Below are positions 7,011 to 14,496 of a stretch of DNA of 64,000 bases, in pieces. The notes beneath the pieces are model-generated. The model made no database searches. It worked only from the letters and a program-made list of their open reading frames with translations, and was not told the DNA's origin. Position numbers and translations under genes: made by a program. The DNA is from Janibacter sp. DB-40 (lineage in GTDB: Bacteria; Actinomycetota; Actinomycetes; Actinomycetales; Dermatophilaceae): positions 3,038,001 to 3,102,000 of the forward strand of contig NZ_CP120360.1 in assembly GCF_029510815.1 (NCBI RefSeq). The letters are read 5' to 3'. Numbering within the stretch: the stretch's first letter is position 1; each line of letters begins with the position of its first letter.

Positions 7011-9694
7011 CCTCCCACGTCCCCTCGCCGCAGCCGGCACCCAATGCCCGGCCGAAGGGGGGCGCCTGGGCGATGCGGGACCATCCCGGCCTCCTATGGA
7101 TGGTCACCGCCGTCATCACGGCGGCCGTGCACCCCTTCGTCCCGGACTCGACCTGGCTGATGGTGCACATGGTCGCGCTGGGCGCACTCACCCACTCGAT
7201 CATGGTGTGGAGCACGCACTTCACGGTAAGCCTGCTGAAGAACGACCCCGACATCGACGTGCGCGCCACCCAGAACCGGCGTCTCGTCCTGCTCCACCTC
7301 GGCGTCATCGGGGTGCTCGTCGGCGTCCCGACCACGTGGTGGTGGCTCACCCTCGCCGGTGCGGGCGCCGTCGTCGTCGCGGTCGTGTGGCACGGGTGGC
7401 AGCTGGTGCGGCGCCTGCGCGGCGCCCTCCCCGGACGATTCCGGATCGTCGTGCACCACTACCTCGCCTCGGCCGCCTTCCTGCCCGTCGGCGCGACCCT
7501 GGGCGTGCTCCTGGCCCGCGGGTACTCCGAGGAGATGCACGCGCGGATGACGCTGGCGCACTCCCTCGTCAACGTCCTCGGCTGGGTCGGCATCACCGTC
7601 GCCGGCACCCTGATCACGCTGTGGCCGACGATCCTGCGCGTGCGCATGGACCCGGCCGCCGAGCGGCGCGCCACCCAGGCCCTCCCCGGCCTCGTCGCGG
7701 GGCTCTCGGTCGCCGTCGTCGGCGCCCTCGTCGGGTGGCGCTGGGTGCTGCTCGCCGGCGTCCTCGGCTACCTGGTCGCCCTGCTGTGGACAGGGCGCTC
7801 GCTCGTCGCGCCCGCCCGGGCGAAGCCGCCGATGCACTTCGCGTCCTGGTCGGTCGCCGCCGGTGCCGTGTGGTTCCTCGTGGGGATCGCGATGGTCGCG
7901 TGGCGCGTCGCCACCGCACCCGACATGACCGCCATGACCGCTGGGTACGGCCGGGTGGCGGCGGTACTCATCGTCGGATTCGGCCTGCAGGTGCTCTGCG
8001 GCGCCCTCAGCCACCTGGTGCCCGCGGTCATCGGTGGCGGCCCGAAGGTCGTGCGTGTCGGGATCCAGGCCTTCGACCGGCTGGGCATGACCCGCATCGT
8101 CATCATCAACGTGCCCCTCGCCCTGTCGCTCCTGCCGGTCCCGTCCGGGACCCGGGTCGTGCTGACCACCCTCGTGCTCATCGGGCTGGCGGCGTTCATC
8201 CCGATCATGCTCATTGCCGTCAAGCGCCTGGTCGTCGCCCGGCGCGCGGCCGCGACCTCGACCCCCACCCGCGCCGTGACCTCGAGCTGGGCCGGTCCGA
8301 GGCCGCCCGGGTGCTCGATCCCCCTTCCCCCGCACGCAGCTCATGGCCGGCGTCACCCTCGTGGCACTCGCCCTGGCCGCCGGGCCCGCCCTCCAACCTG
8401 TGCTCGACGGTGGCAGCGGCGCGGTCGCGGCACCCGCGACGAGCGTCACGCCGACGGGCGAGACCACCACGGTCGAGGTCGTCGCCCAGGAGGACATGTC
8501 CTTCTCCCCTCCGGTGTCGAGGTGCCGGCGGGTGACCGGTTGGTCATCGAGCTGACCAACGAGGACGGCGGCACCGTCCACGACCTCCACCTCGACGAGG
8601 AGACGAGCACTCCCCGACTGGCGAAGGGGGAGAGCGCCACCCTCGACGTCGGCATCGTCGGTGACGACCGGGAGGGCTGGTGCACCGTCACCGGCCACAA
8701 GGCCATGGGGATGACCTTCGACATCGCCGTCATCGGCGGCGCGACCGCCGGCGACGCCCCGTCCGAGCCCGGCGCCACGGGCGGGTCCGTGGGTGCGGGC
8801 ACGCACAGCATGCCCGGCGGGGCGAGCGGTGACGACGCCCTCGCCCTGGACCCGGGCGAGAAGTGGCCCGAGGACCACGAGGCCTACGACGCCACCCTGC
8901 CGCCCCTGGGCGACGAGACGACCCACCGGGTGACGCTGCGGGTGCAGGACGTGGAGATGGAGGTCGCGCCCGGGGTCACGCAGACGCGCTGGACCTTCGG
9001 GGACACCGCGCCCGGGCCGGTGCTGCACGGTCGGGTCGGCGACAGGTTCGTCATCACGCTCGTCAACGACGGCAGCATCGGGCACTCGATCGACTTCCAT
9101 GCGGGGGCACTGGCCCCTGACCGCCCCATGCGCACGATCGCCCCCGGTGAGGAGCTGACGTACACCTTCACCGCCGAGCGCGCGGGGATCTGGATGTACC
9201 ACTGCTCGACGATGCCGATGTCGACGCACATCACCAAGGGCATGCACGGCGCGGTGGTCATCGAGCCCCCGGACCTGCCCGAGGTGGACCGCTCCTACGT
9301 GCTCACCGCGTCCGAGATCTACGGCGACACCGCGGACGGGACGCCGGCCGCCACGACCTTCAACGGGAGCGCCTTCCAGTACGACGCGGACCAGCTGACG
9401 GCGAAGGTCGGTGAGCGCGTCCGCTTCTGGGTGCTCGACGCGGGACCGAACGGTCCGCTGTCCTTCCACGTCGTCGGTGGCCAGTTCGACACCGTGTGGC
9501 GGGAGGGCGCCTACACCCTCGGCGGACCGGACGAGGTGGGCGGGCCGAGCACCGGGTCACAGGCGCTGGGGCTGCTGCCGGGCCAGGGCGGATTCGTCGA
9601 GCTGAGTTTCCCGGAGCCGGGGCACTACCCCTTCGTCAACCACGTGATGAGCGCCGCGGAGAAGGGCGCGCACGGCGTCGTCCGCGTGCGCTGA
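7007..9694 (+). CDS. Membrane-anchored multicopper protein: TM domain + cupredoxin + NirK-like nitrite reductase
   Basis: 895 aa as read. Residues ~20-415 form about 10 membrane segments with His-rich stretches (VVHHYLASAAF, AHSLVNVLGWVG). Residues ~505-580 are a cupredoxin with type-1 copper ligands H525, C559, H564 and M567/M569 (WCTVTGHKAMGM). Residues ~640-895 are NirK-like: H693 and H698 in HSIDFHAG with the catalytic-type Asp, YHCST giving H732/C733, H741, M746, and H821 in SFHVVGGQFD; the spacing copies the type-1/type-2 ligand pattern of copper nitrite reductase. The inter-domain loop is short and I could not place the second catalytic His. Start ATG 7007 overlaps the hemerythrin stop. 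Residues ~420-500 are arginine-rich junk caused by three compensating single-base losses at 8262-8266, 8320-8331 and 8506-8509; correcting them restores a hydrophobic segment (MAGVTLVALALAAG) and MSFSPSGVEVPAG. Probable activity: nitrite to NO. Confidence 0.8.
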   Translation: MTSHVPSPQPAPNARPKGGAWAMRDHPGLLWMVTAVITAAVHPFVPDSTWLMVHMVALGALTHSIMVWSTHFTVSLLKNDPDIDVRATQNRRLVLLHLGVIGVLVGVPTTWWWLTLAGAGAVVVAVVWHGWQLVRRLRGALPGRFRIVVHHYLASAAFLPVGATLGVLLARGYSEEMHARMTLAHSLVNVLGWVGITVAGTLITLWPTILRVRMDPAAERRATQALPGLVAGLSVAVVGALVGWRWVLLAGVLGYLVALLWTGRSLVAPARAKPPMHFASWSVAAGAVWFLVGIAMVAWRVATAPDMTAMTAGYGRVAAVLIVGFGLQVLCGALSHLVPAVIGGGPKVVRVGIQAFDRLGMTRIVIINVPLALSLLPVPSGTRVVLTTLVLIGLAAFIPIMLIAVKRLVVARRAAATSTPTRAVTSSWAGPRPPGCSIPLPPHAAHGRRHPRGTRPGRRARPPTCARRWQRRGRGTRDERHADGRDHHGRGRRPGGHVLLPSGVEVPAGDRLVIELTNEDGGTVHDLHLDEETSTPRLAKGESATLDVGIVGDDREGWCTVTGHKAMGMTFDIAVIGGATAGDAPSEPGATGGSVGAGTHSMPGGASGDDALALDPGEKWPEDHEAYDATLPPLGDETTHRVTLRVQDVEMEVAPGVTQTRWTFGDTAPGPVLHGRVGDRFVITLVNDGSIGHSIDFHAGALAPDRPMRTIAPGEELTYTFTAERAGIWMYHCSTMPMSTHITKGMHGAVVIEPPDLPEVDRSYVLTASEIYGDTADGTPAATTFNGSAFQYDADQLTAKVGERVRFWVLDAGPNGPLSFHVVGGQFDTVWREGAYTLGGPDEVGGPSTGSQALGLLPGQGGFVELSFPEPGHYPFVNHVMSAAEKGAHGVVRVR

Positions 9695-9717
9695 GCCGGG
9701 CGCCTACGAGCAACCCG

Positions 9718-9777
9718 GGACGCGGAAATCGACTCCGGACGTGGGTATTGCCGCGTCCGGAATCGATTTCCGCGTCC
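9718..9777. terminator. Bidirectional hairpin terminator, palindrome family A
   Basis: Arms 9718-9741 and 9754-9777 are 24 bases each and complementary at 23 of 24 positions, with a 12-base loop. The arm begins GGACGCGGAAATCGACTCC. It lies between two converging genes (9694 and 9796), the right place for a shared terminator. A second copy of the same arms occurs at 28608-28667. Confidence 0.85.
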
Positions 9778-9795
9778 TGCTTCGATGCCGGCGTG

Positions 9796-10632
9796 TCAGC
9801 CGGCCGGGCGCTGCGTTGCGGCGGACTCCATCGCCCCGCTCGAGACCCGATTGATCGTCGCCGACACGACGTCGACGACCAGCTCCGGGTGGTCGTGCTG
9901 CGGGCAGTGGCCGCTGTCCGGCAGGGTCACGTGCGTGGCGCCGGGCAGCCGACGCCGAGCGGTGTGCGCCTCGGACGGCAGCAGCAGCCGGTCGGTGTCA
10001 CCCCAGGCGACCGTCGTCGGGACCTGCACGTCCTTGGTGAAGCGCAGGAACGTCGCCCGGACGAAGTGCGGCCAGAACCCCTTCGACCGACGCAGGTTGA
10101 GGGTGTCGCCCACCCCCGCCTCGACCGTGATGGTCTCGGGGTGGGTGTAGAGCGAGCGGAAGGCGATCCTGCGGAACCACTCGTGGCCGACCAGCGAGCG
10201 GTGCACCGCCTCGGGGAGGTAGCTGCCGAGCTTCATGAAGAGCAGGTTCACCGCGATGTTGGGCAGGTGGTGCACGGGGAAGAAGCCCGCCGGGGAGAGC
10301 ACGGTGGCCGTGCGCGCCGCACCGGCGTGGGCGAGCTCGAGCGCGACGGCCCCACCGAGGGAGTTGCCGACGACGTGCGGCCGGTCGACCCCGAGCGAGG
10401 CGAAGAGCCGCTCGAGCTGCTCGGCGGTGCTGCGCATCGTGTAGCCGTCCGGCCGGGTGGGCGTCGGCGAGGTCCCGTGGCCCGGCAGGTCGACGACGTA
10501 CACGTCGTACCCGCGGTCATTGAGCAGCCGCGGCACCTCACCCCACGCCTGGCGCCGGTGGCCGATCCCGTGGATGAGGACGACGGGCTCGCCGGGCCCG
10601 GGCAGGTGCGTGAACTCGATGGTGCTCTTCAT
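9796..10632 (-). CDS. Alpha/beta hydrolase
   Basis: 278 aa soluble hydrolase of the alpha/beta fold. Oxyanion-hole motif VVLIHGIGHRRQAWG (about 17-31), nucleophile elbow GNSLGG with the catalytic Ser (about 100), acid in VAWGDTDRLL (about 215) and catalytic His in LPDSGHCPQHDHPE (about 250). This is the classical Ser-Asp-His triad and lid arrangement of esterase/haloperoxidase/C-C hydrolase relatives. Monocistronic; its 3' end faces the NirK-like gene across hairpin family A. No substrate evident. Confidence 0.9.
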   Translation of the reverse strand: MKSTIEFTHLPGPGEPVVLIHGIGHRRQAWGEVPRLLNDRGYDVYVVDLPGHGTSPTPTRPDGYTMRSTAEQLERLFASLGVDRPHVVGNSLGGAVALELAHAGAARTATVLSPAGFFPVHHLPNIAVNLLFMKLGSYLPEAVHRSLVGHEWFRRIAFRSLYTHPETITVEAGVGDTLNLRRSKGFWPHFVRATFLRFTKDVQVPTTVAWGDTDRLLLPSEAHTARRRLPGATHVTLPDSGHCPQHDHPELVVDVVSATINRVSSGAMESAATQRPAG

Positions 10633-10818
10633 GACGTCGAGGTTACTCGGAAGTCACGTCGGGGCGCCACGGGATCCCGGGCCGGCGCGCACAGCGCAGG
10701 TGCGCCCGGCTCAGGCCTCGGCCCGGACCGCGCGACGAGGTGCGATGACCTCGAAGGCGTCCGGGCCGAGCGCCAAGGGCGTGCGTGCGCTGCGCGCGTC
10801 GGTGACGCGCGAGGGTCG

Positions 10819-11247
10819 TCAGTCCTCCGTCGGGTCCGCGTCCTGGTCGGCCTTGGTCGCGTGGACCGTGCCGTGGACGTGCTCCGGCGGGGAGTAGAGC
10901 GAGTACACCTTCAGCGGGACGTCACCGATGTTGGTGATGTTGTGCCACTGGCCGGCGGGGACCATGACGATGTCGTCGTCGCCGACCTCGCGGTCGAAGG
11001 ACAGGTCGTCCTCAGCCGGACCGAGCTGGGCACGACCGCGGCCCTCCTCGATGCGCAGGAACTGGTCGTGGTCCTCGTGGACCTCCAGGCCGATGTCGTC
11101 GCCGGGCGCGATGGCCATGACGGTCAGCTGCATGTACTTCCCGGTCCACAGGGTGGAGCGGTAGTTGGAGTTCTGCAGCGTCGCGTCCTCGATGTTGACG
11201 ACGTAGGGCGCGGGACCGTGGTCGGACAGGTCGATCTGCTCGCTCAT
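10819..11247 (-). CDS. Cupin-domain protein
   Basis: 142 aa single-domain cupin. Motif 1 is HEDHDQFLRIEEGRG (metal-binding His, His, Glu; about 57-71) and motif 2 PAGQWHNITN (about 97-106). Resembles the small cupins found beside peroxide-stress or sugar genes; function not assignable from sequence. Strong ribosome site AAGGAGA before ATG 11247. It lies 50 bp downstream of ahpF on the same strand, so it may be the third gene of the ahpC-ahpF transcript. The 186-bp gap between its stop and the hydrolase start shows nothing recognisable. Confidence 0.88.
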   Translation of the reverse strand: MSEQIDLSDHGPAPYVVNIEDATLQNSNYRSTLWTGKYMQLTVMAIAPGDDIGLEVHEDHDQFLRIEEGRGRAQLGPAEDDLSFDREVGDDDIVMVPAGQWHNITNIGDVPLKVYSLYSPPEHVHGTVHATKADQDADPTED

Positions 11248-11298
11248 GGCGGGTCTCCTTGTGTGCGAAGGGGGTCGAACCGACAGTAGCCGTCCGGC

Positions 11299-12978
11299 TC
11301 AGGCGGAGGCGCCCACCGAGTCGGGAACGTCGATCTGGTCCCCGGCCTCGATCGGCCCGTCGGCCACCTTCGTCGCGGCCATCGCGGCCTCGTCCGAGGG
11401 TGCGCTGGTGCGGATCAGGTGGTCGAAGGCGCTCAGTGATGCGGTGGATCCGGCACCGAGCGCGCTCACGATCTGCTTGTACGGCTCGGTCGTGCAGTCG
11501 CCGGCGGCGAAGACGCCCGGGAGGTTCGTCCTGCCGACGCCGTCGATGACGATCTCGCCGCGCTCGCTCAGCTCGACCGCGTCACCGAGCCACTCGGTGT
11601 TGGGGAGCAGACCGATCTGGACGAAGACACCCTCGACGTCGAGCTGCTCGGTCTCGCCACCCTCGCGCGGCTCGACCGCGATGCCGGTGACCTTGGCGCC
11701 GTCACCGATGACCTCGGTGGTCTTGGTGCCGAGGCGGACGTCGACGTTGGGCAGCGAGCGCAGCTTGCGCTGGAGCACCTCGTCGGCGCGCATCTCGTCG
11801 AGGAACTCGATGAGTGTCACGTGACCGACGACGCCGGCGAGGTCGATCGCGGCCTCGACGCCGGAGTTGCCGCCGCCGATGACGGCGACGTCCTTGCCCT
11901 TGAAGAGGGGGCCGTCGCAGTGGGGGCAGAAGGTGACGCCCTTGTTGCGGTACTCCTCCTCGCCGGGGACACCCATGGTCCGCCAGCGGGCACCGGTGGC
12001 CAGGACGACGGTCTTGCCGGACAGGGCCGCGCCGTTGGCGAGGTCGAGCACGGTCAGGCCGTTCTCCCCCTCGCTGAGGCCGGCCGCCTGCTGGCTGCGC
12101 ACGAGATCGATGTCGTACTCGGACATGTGGCGCTCGAGGTCGGCCGCAAGCTTCGGGCCCTCGGTGTGCGGGACGGACACGAGGTTCTCGATCGACATGG
12201 TGTCGAGGACCTGGCCGCCGACCCGGTCGGCGACGAGCCCGGTGCGGATGCCCTTGCGCGCGGCGTAGATCGCGGCGGAGGCACCGGCAGGACCGCCACC
12301 GACGACGAGGACGTCATAGGGGTCACGGGAGCTGAGCTCCTCGGCGGCACGCGCGGCGGCGTCGCCACCGGACAGCTCGTCGACCTTGCCGACGATCTCG
12401 GCGAGCTCCATCCGGCCGGAGCCGAAGAGCTCACCGTTGCGGAAGACGGTGGGGACCGCGAGGACGCCGCGGTCCTCGGCCTCGGTCGGGAAGACCGCAC
12501 CGTCGATCGCGACGTGCGTGATGTTGGGGTTGAGCACGCTCATGAGATTGAGGGCCTGGACGACGTCCGGGCAGTTCTGGCAGCTGAGCGAGAAGAAGGT
12601 CTCGAACGTGTGCTCACCCTGCAGGGAACCGATCTGCTCGAGGACGTCCTGCGAGGCCTTGCTCGGGTGGCCACCGACCTGCAGCAGCGCGAGGACCAGC
12701 GAGGTGAACTCGTGACCCATCGGGATGCCGGCGAAGCGCACGGACACGTCCGGGGAGCCGGCGCGGGTGATCGCGAAGGAGGGGACGCGCTCGTTGCGCT
12801 CGGCACCCTCGGCGAGACGGCGGGTGATCTTGTCGCTCATGCCCTCGATCTCGACGAGCAGCTCGTCGAGCTCCGTGGACTTGGCGCCGTCGTCGAGGGT
12901 CGCGACGAGCTCGATCGGCTCGCGGAGGTTCTCGAGGTAGGCCTTGAGCTGGGTGGCGAGGTTCGGATCGAGGGCCAT
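11299..12978 (-). CDS. ahpF: Alkyl hydroperoxide reductase subunit F
   Basis: 559 aa flavoprotein disulfide reductase that passes electrons from NAD(P)H to AhpC. Residues 1-200: double thioredoxin-fold N-terminal domain with the redox pair in [11 protein letters not shown] (CxxC, about 128-131). Residues ~215-559: thioredoxin-reductase-like body with FAD motif [19 protein letters not shown], a second CxxC in [10 protein letters not shown] (about 350), NAD(P)H motif [17 protein letters not shown] and closing [13 protein letters not shown]. Length matches the family. It follows ahpC by 102 bp, and that gap contains a perfect hairpin, implying partial read-through from the ahpC promoter. Confidence 0.97.
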   Translation of the reverse strand: MALDPNLATQLKAYLENLREPIELVATLDDGAKSTELDELLVEIEGMSDKITRRLAEGAERNERVPSFAITRAGSPDVSVRFAGIPMGHEFTSLVLALLQVGGHPSKASQDVLEQIGSLQGEHTFETFFSLSCQNCPDVVQALNLMSVLNPNITHVAIDGAVFPTEAEDRGVLAVPTVFRNGELFGSGRMELAEIVGKVDELSGGDAAARAAEELSSRDPYDVLVVGGGPAGASAAIYAARKGIRTGLVADRVGGQVLDTMSIENLVSVPHTEGPKLAADLERHMSEYDIDLVRSQQAAGLSEGENGLTVLDLANGAALSGKTVVLATGARWRTMGVPGEEEYRNKGVTFCPHCDGPLFKGKDVAVIGGGNSGVEAAIDLAGVVGHVTLIEFLDEMRADEVLQRKLRSLPNVDVRLGTKTTEVIGDGAKVTGIAVEPREGGETEQLDVEGVFVQIGLLPNTEWLGDAVELSERGEIVIDGVGRTNLPGVFAAGDCTTEPYKQIVSALGAGSTASLSAFDHLIRTSAPSDEAAMAATKVADGPIEAGDQIDVPDSVGASA

Positions 12979-13027
12979 GGTGCTGCGACTCCTGTAGGAC
13001 GAAGGGGGCGTGCGGGGGGGTGTGGGC

Positions 13028-13059
13028 GAGGGGTGGCGCGCGGTGGCGCGCCACCCCTC
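13028..13059 (-). terminator. Perfect 14-bp hairpin between ahpC and ahpF
   Basis: GAGGGGTGGCGCGC (13028-13041) and its exact reverse complement (13046-13059) are separated by a GGTG loop. It lies 21 bases after the ahpC stop and about 50 bases before the ahpF start. There is no clear T-run, so it may act as a processing/attenuation element leaving ahpC more abundant than ahpF, as the stoichiometry requires. Confidence 0.8.
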
Positions 13060-13080
13060 ATCCGAGATGCGTCAGGTCGA

Positions 13081-13647
13081 TCAGATCTTGCCGACGAGGT
13101 CCAGGCTCGGGGCGAGCGTGTCGGCGCCCTCTTCCCACTTGGCCGGGCAGACCTCGCCCGGGTTGTTGCGCACGTACTGCGCGGCCTTGACCTTGCGCAC
13201 GAGCTCCTTGGCGTTGCGGCCGATGCCCTCGGCGGTGATCTCCATGAACTGGATGACGCCGTCCGGGTCGACGAGGAAGGTGCCACGGTTGGCCAGGCCC
13301 TCGTCCTCACGCAGGATGTCGAAGTTGCGCGAGATCGTCGCGGTCGGGTCGCCGAGCATCGGGTAGGTGACCTTGCCGACCGCGTCGGAGGTCTCGTGCC
13401 ACGCCTTGTGCGTGAAGTGCGTGTCGGTCGAGACGGAGAAGACCTCGACGCCCAAGTCCTTCAGCTCGCTGTCGTACTCGGCGGCCAGGTCCTCGAGCTC
13501 CGTCGGGCAGACGAAGGTGAAGTCGGCCGGGTAGAAGAAGAAGATCGCCCACTTGCCGGCGATGTCCTTGTCGGAGAAGTCCTTGAACTCACCGTTGATG
13601 TAGCCGGTGGCCTCGAAGGGCTGGATCTGGGTGTTGATGAGCGACAT
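13081..13647 (-). CDS. ahpC: Alkyl hydroperoxide reductase subunit C (2-Cys peroxiredoxin)
   Basis: 188 aa typical AhpC. Start ATG 13647 ([19 protein letters not shown]), preceded by AGGAGA; a longer reading from 13668 adds an MHTGDQR leader without support. Peroxidatic Cys in [17 protein letters not shown] (about 47) and resolving Cys in [10 protein letters not shown] (about 167) are both present, as is the conserved Trp/His region. Reduces H2O2, organic peroxides and peroxynitrite, being recycled by the downstream AhpF. Upstream 144 bp carries two dyads at 13697-13738. No oxyR is adjacent. Confidence 0.98.
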   Translation of the reverse strand: MSLINTQIQPFEATGYINGEFKDFSDKDIAGKWAIFFFYPADFTFVCPTELEDLAAEYDSELKDLGVEVFSVSTDTHFTHKAWHETSDAVGKVTYPMLGDPTATISRNFDILREDEGLANRGTFLVDPDGVIQFMEITAEGIGRNAKELVRKVKAAQYVRNNPGEVCPAKWEEGADTLAPSLDLVGKI

Positions 13648-13696
13648 GCGTTGGTCTCCTGTGTGCATCTCTCGGGTTCTCGGGTTCCGTCCACGC

Positions 13697-13738
13697 GTTC
13701 TCTCTGGAGAACCTCGTGTTCTGGAATGACTCCAGACT
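13697..13738 (-). promoter_or_regulatory. Two dyads upstream of ahpC, possible operators
   Basis: Dyad 1 is GTTCTC-TCTG-GAGAAC (13697-13712, perfect 6-bp arms). Dyad 2 is TCTGGA-ATGAC-TCCAGA (13720-13736), and its left side also begins GTTCT. The two sit about 22 bp apart centre to centre in front of ahpC, fitting a peroxide-response operator. They do not match the mycobacterial OxyR or the SOS box (GAAC-N4-GTTC is the opposite order); the regulator is unknown. Confidence 0.55.
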
Positions 13739-13791
13739 AATCGAGATGTGGGGGGACTGCAAATCCGTCCCGCCCCCTCTCCCGGGACCGC

Positions 13792-14496
13792 TCAGGTGTG
13801 CTGGATGGCCTTGAGGGACAACGGCTTCCTCGTCCGGTGCGAGAGCTCCGAGGTCTGCGCGAGGTAGAGCTCCGCGCACGCGAGGGCGTCGGTCAGGGGC
13901 TCGTGGGCCCGGTAGTGCGGCAGGCCGTAGCGCTCCCGCGCCGCCCACAGGCGTAGCTCCCCGGGGTGCAGCTCCGGATGAGCCTCGAGGCGACCGGCGA
14001 GCACCCGGCGCTGGAGCGCGAGGGTGTCGACCACGGGCGTGGCGAAGGAAGCTCCCCACACCCGCCGGCACGCAGCATCGAGGAAACCGACCTCGATCGC
14101 GGCGTGGTGCGCCAGCAGCACGCGGCCACGCAGCACCCGGAGGATCTCCTCCAGGACGGCGATCGGGACCTCACCCCGGGCGATCGCGTCGTCGGTGAGG
14201 CCGTGCACCGTCGCGGACTGCCCGACGTCCATGCGCACGCCGAGGACGCGCCGCCCGGCGCCGGAGAGGTCGATGGACCGGCCGTCGACCGGCACCCAGC
14301 CGACCGCGACGACCCGGTCGCGCTGGACGTCCAGGCCCGTGGTCTCGACGTCGAGCGCGAGCAGCGGCAGCTCGTCCACGCGGGTCCCCGGATCGACGAA
14401 GGGGGCGGACAGGTAGTCCCGCAGCGGGCCGGGTGGAGCCGCAGCCAGCGCCGCCCCGCGCCGCCGTTGCGGTGATCGGACCGGGCCGAGCCTCAT
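13792..14496 (-). CDS. DnaQ-like 3'-5' exonuclease (DEDDh)
   Basis: 234 aa exonuclease domain protein related to PolIII epsilon. ExoI: LLALDVETTGLDVQRDRVV with Asp/Glu; ExoII: LLAHHAAIEVGFLD; ExoIII: YRAHEPLTDALACAELYL with the His-x4-Asp of the DEDDh group. Start ATG 14496 (MRLGPVRSPQRRR) overlaps the upstream stop as ATGA. The coupled upstream gene encodes a cNMP/CBS/nucleotidyltransferase protein; this pair is widespread in actinobacteria and proteobacteria, but what it processes is not known. Upstream in-frame sequence back to 15078 is only a shadow of the neighbouring gene. Confidence 0.9.
   Translation of the reverse strand: MRLGPVRSPQRRRGAALAAAPPGPLRDYLSAPFVDPGTRVDELPLLALDVETTGLDVQRDRVVAVGWVPVDGRSIDLSGAGRRVLGVRMDVGQSATVHGLTDDAIARGEVPIAVLEEILRVLRGRVLLAHHAAIEVGFLDAACRRVWGASFATPVVDTLALQRRVLAGRLEAHPELHPGELRLWAARERYGLPHYRAHEPLTDALACAELYLAQTSELSHRTRKPLSLKAIQHT

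Noticed and set aside
7007-9694. Assignment as a two- or three-domain laccase
   Set aside because: The HxHG and HxHxxxH trinuclear-centre motifs are missing, whereas the HSIDFH / YHC-M-H-GM pattern follows NirK.
10633-10818. Possible small gene between the hydrolase and cupin genes
   Set aside because: No frame has both a plausible start with a ribosome site and a protein-like composition.
13697-13738. SOS (LexA) box before ahpC
   Set aside because: The LexA box has GAAC-N4-GTTC; here the half-sites are in the opposite order.
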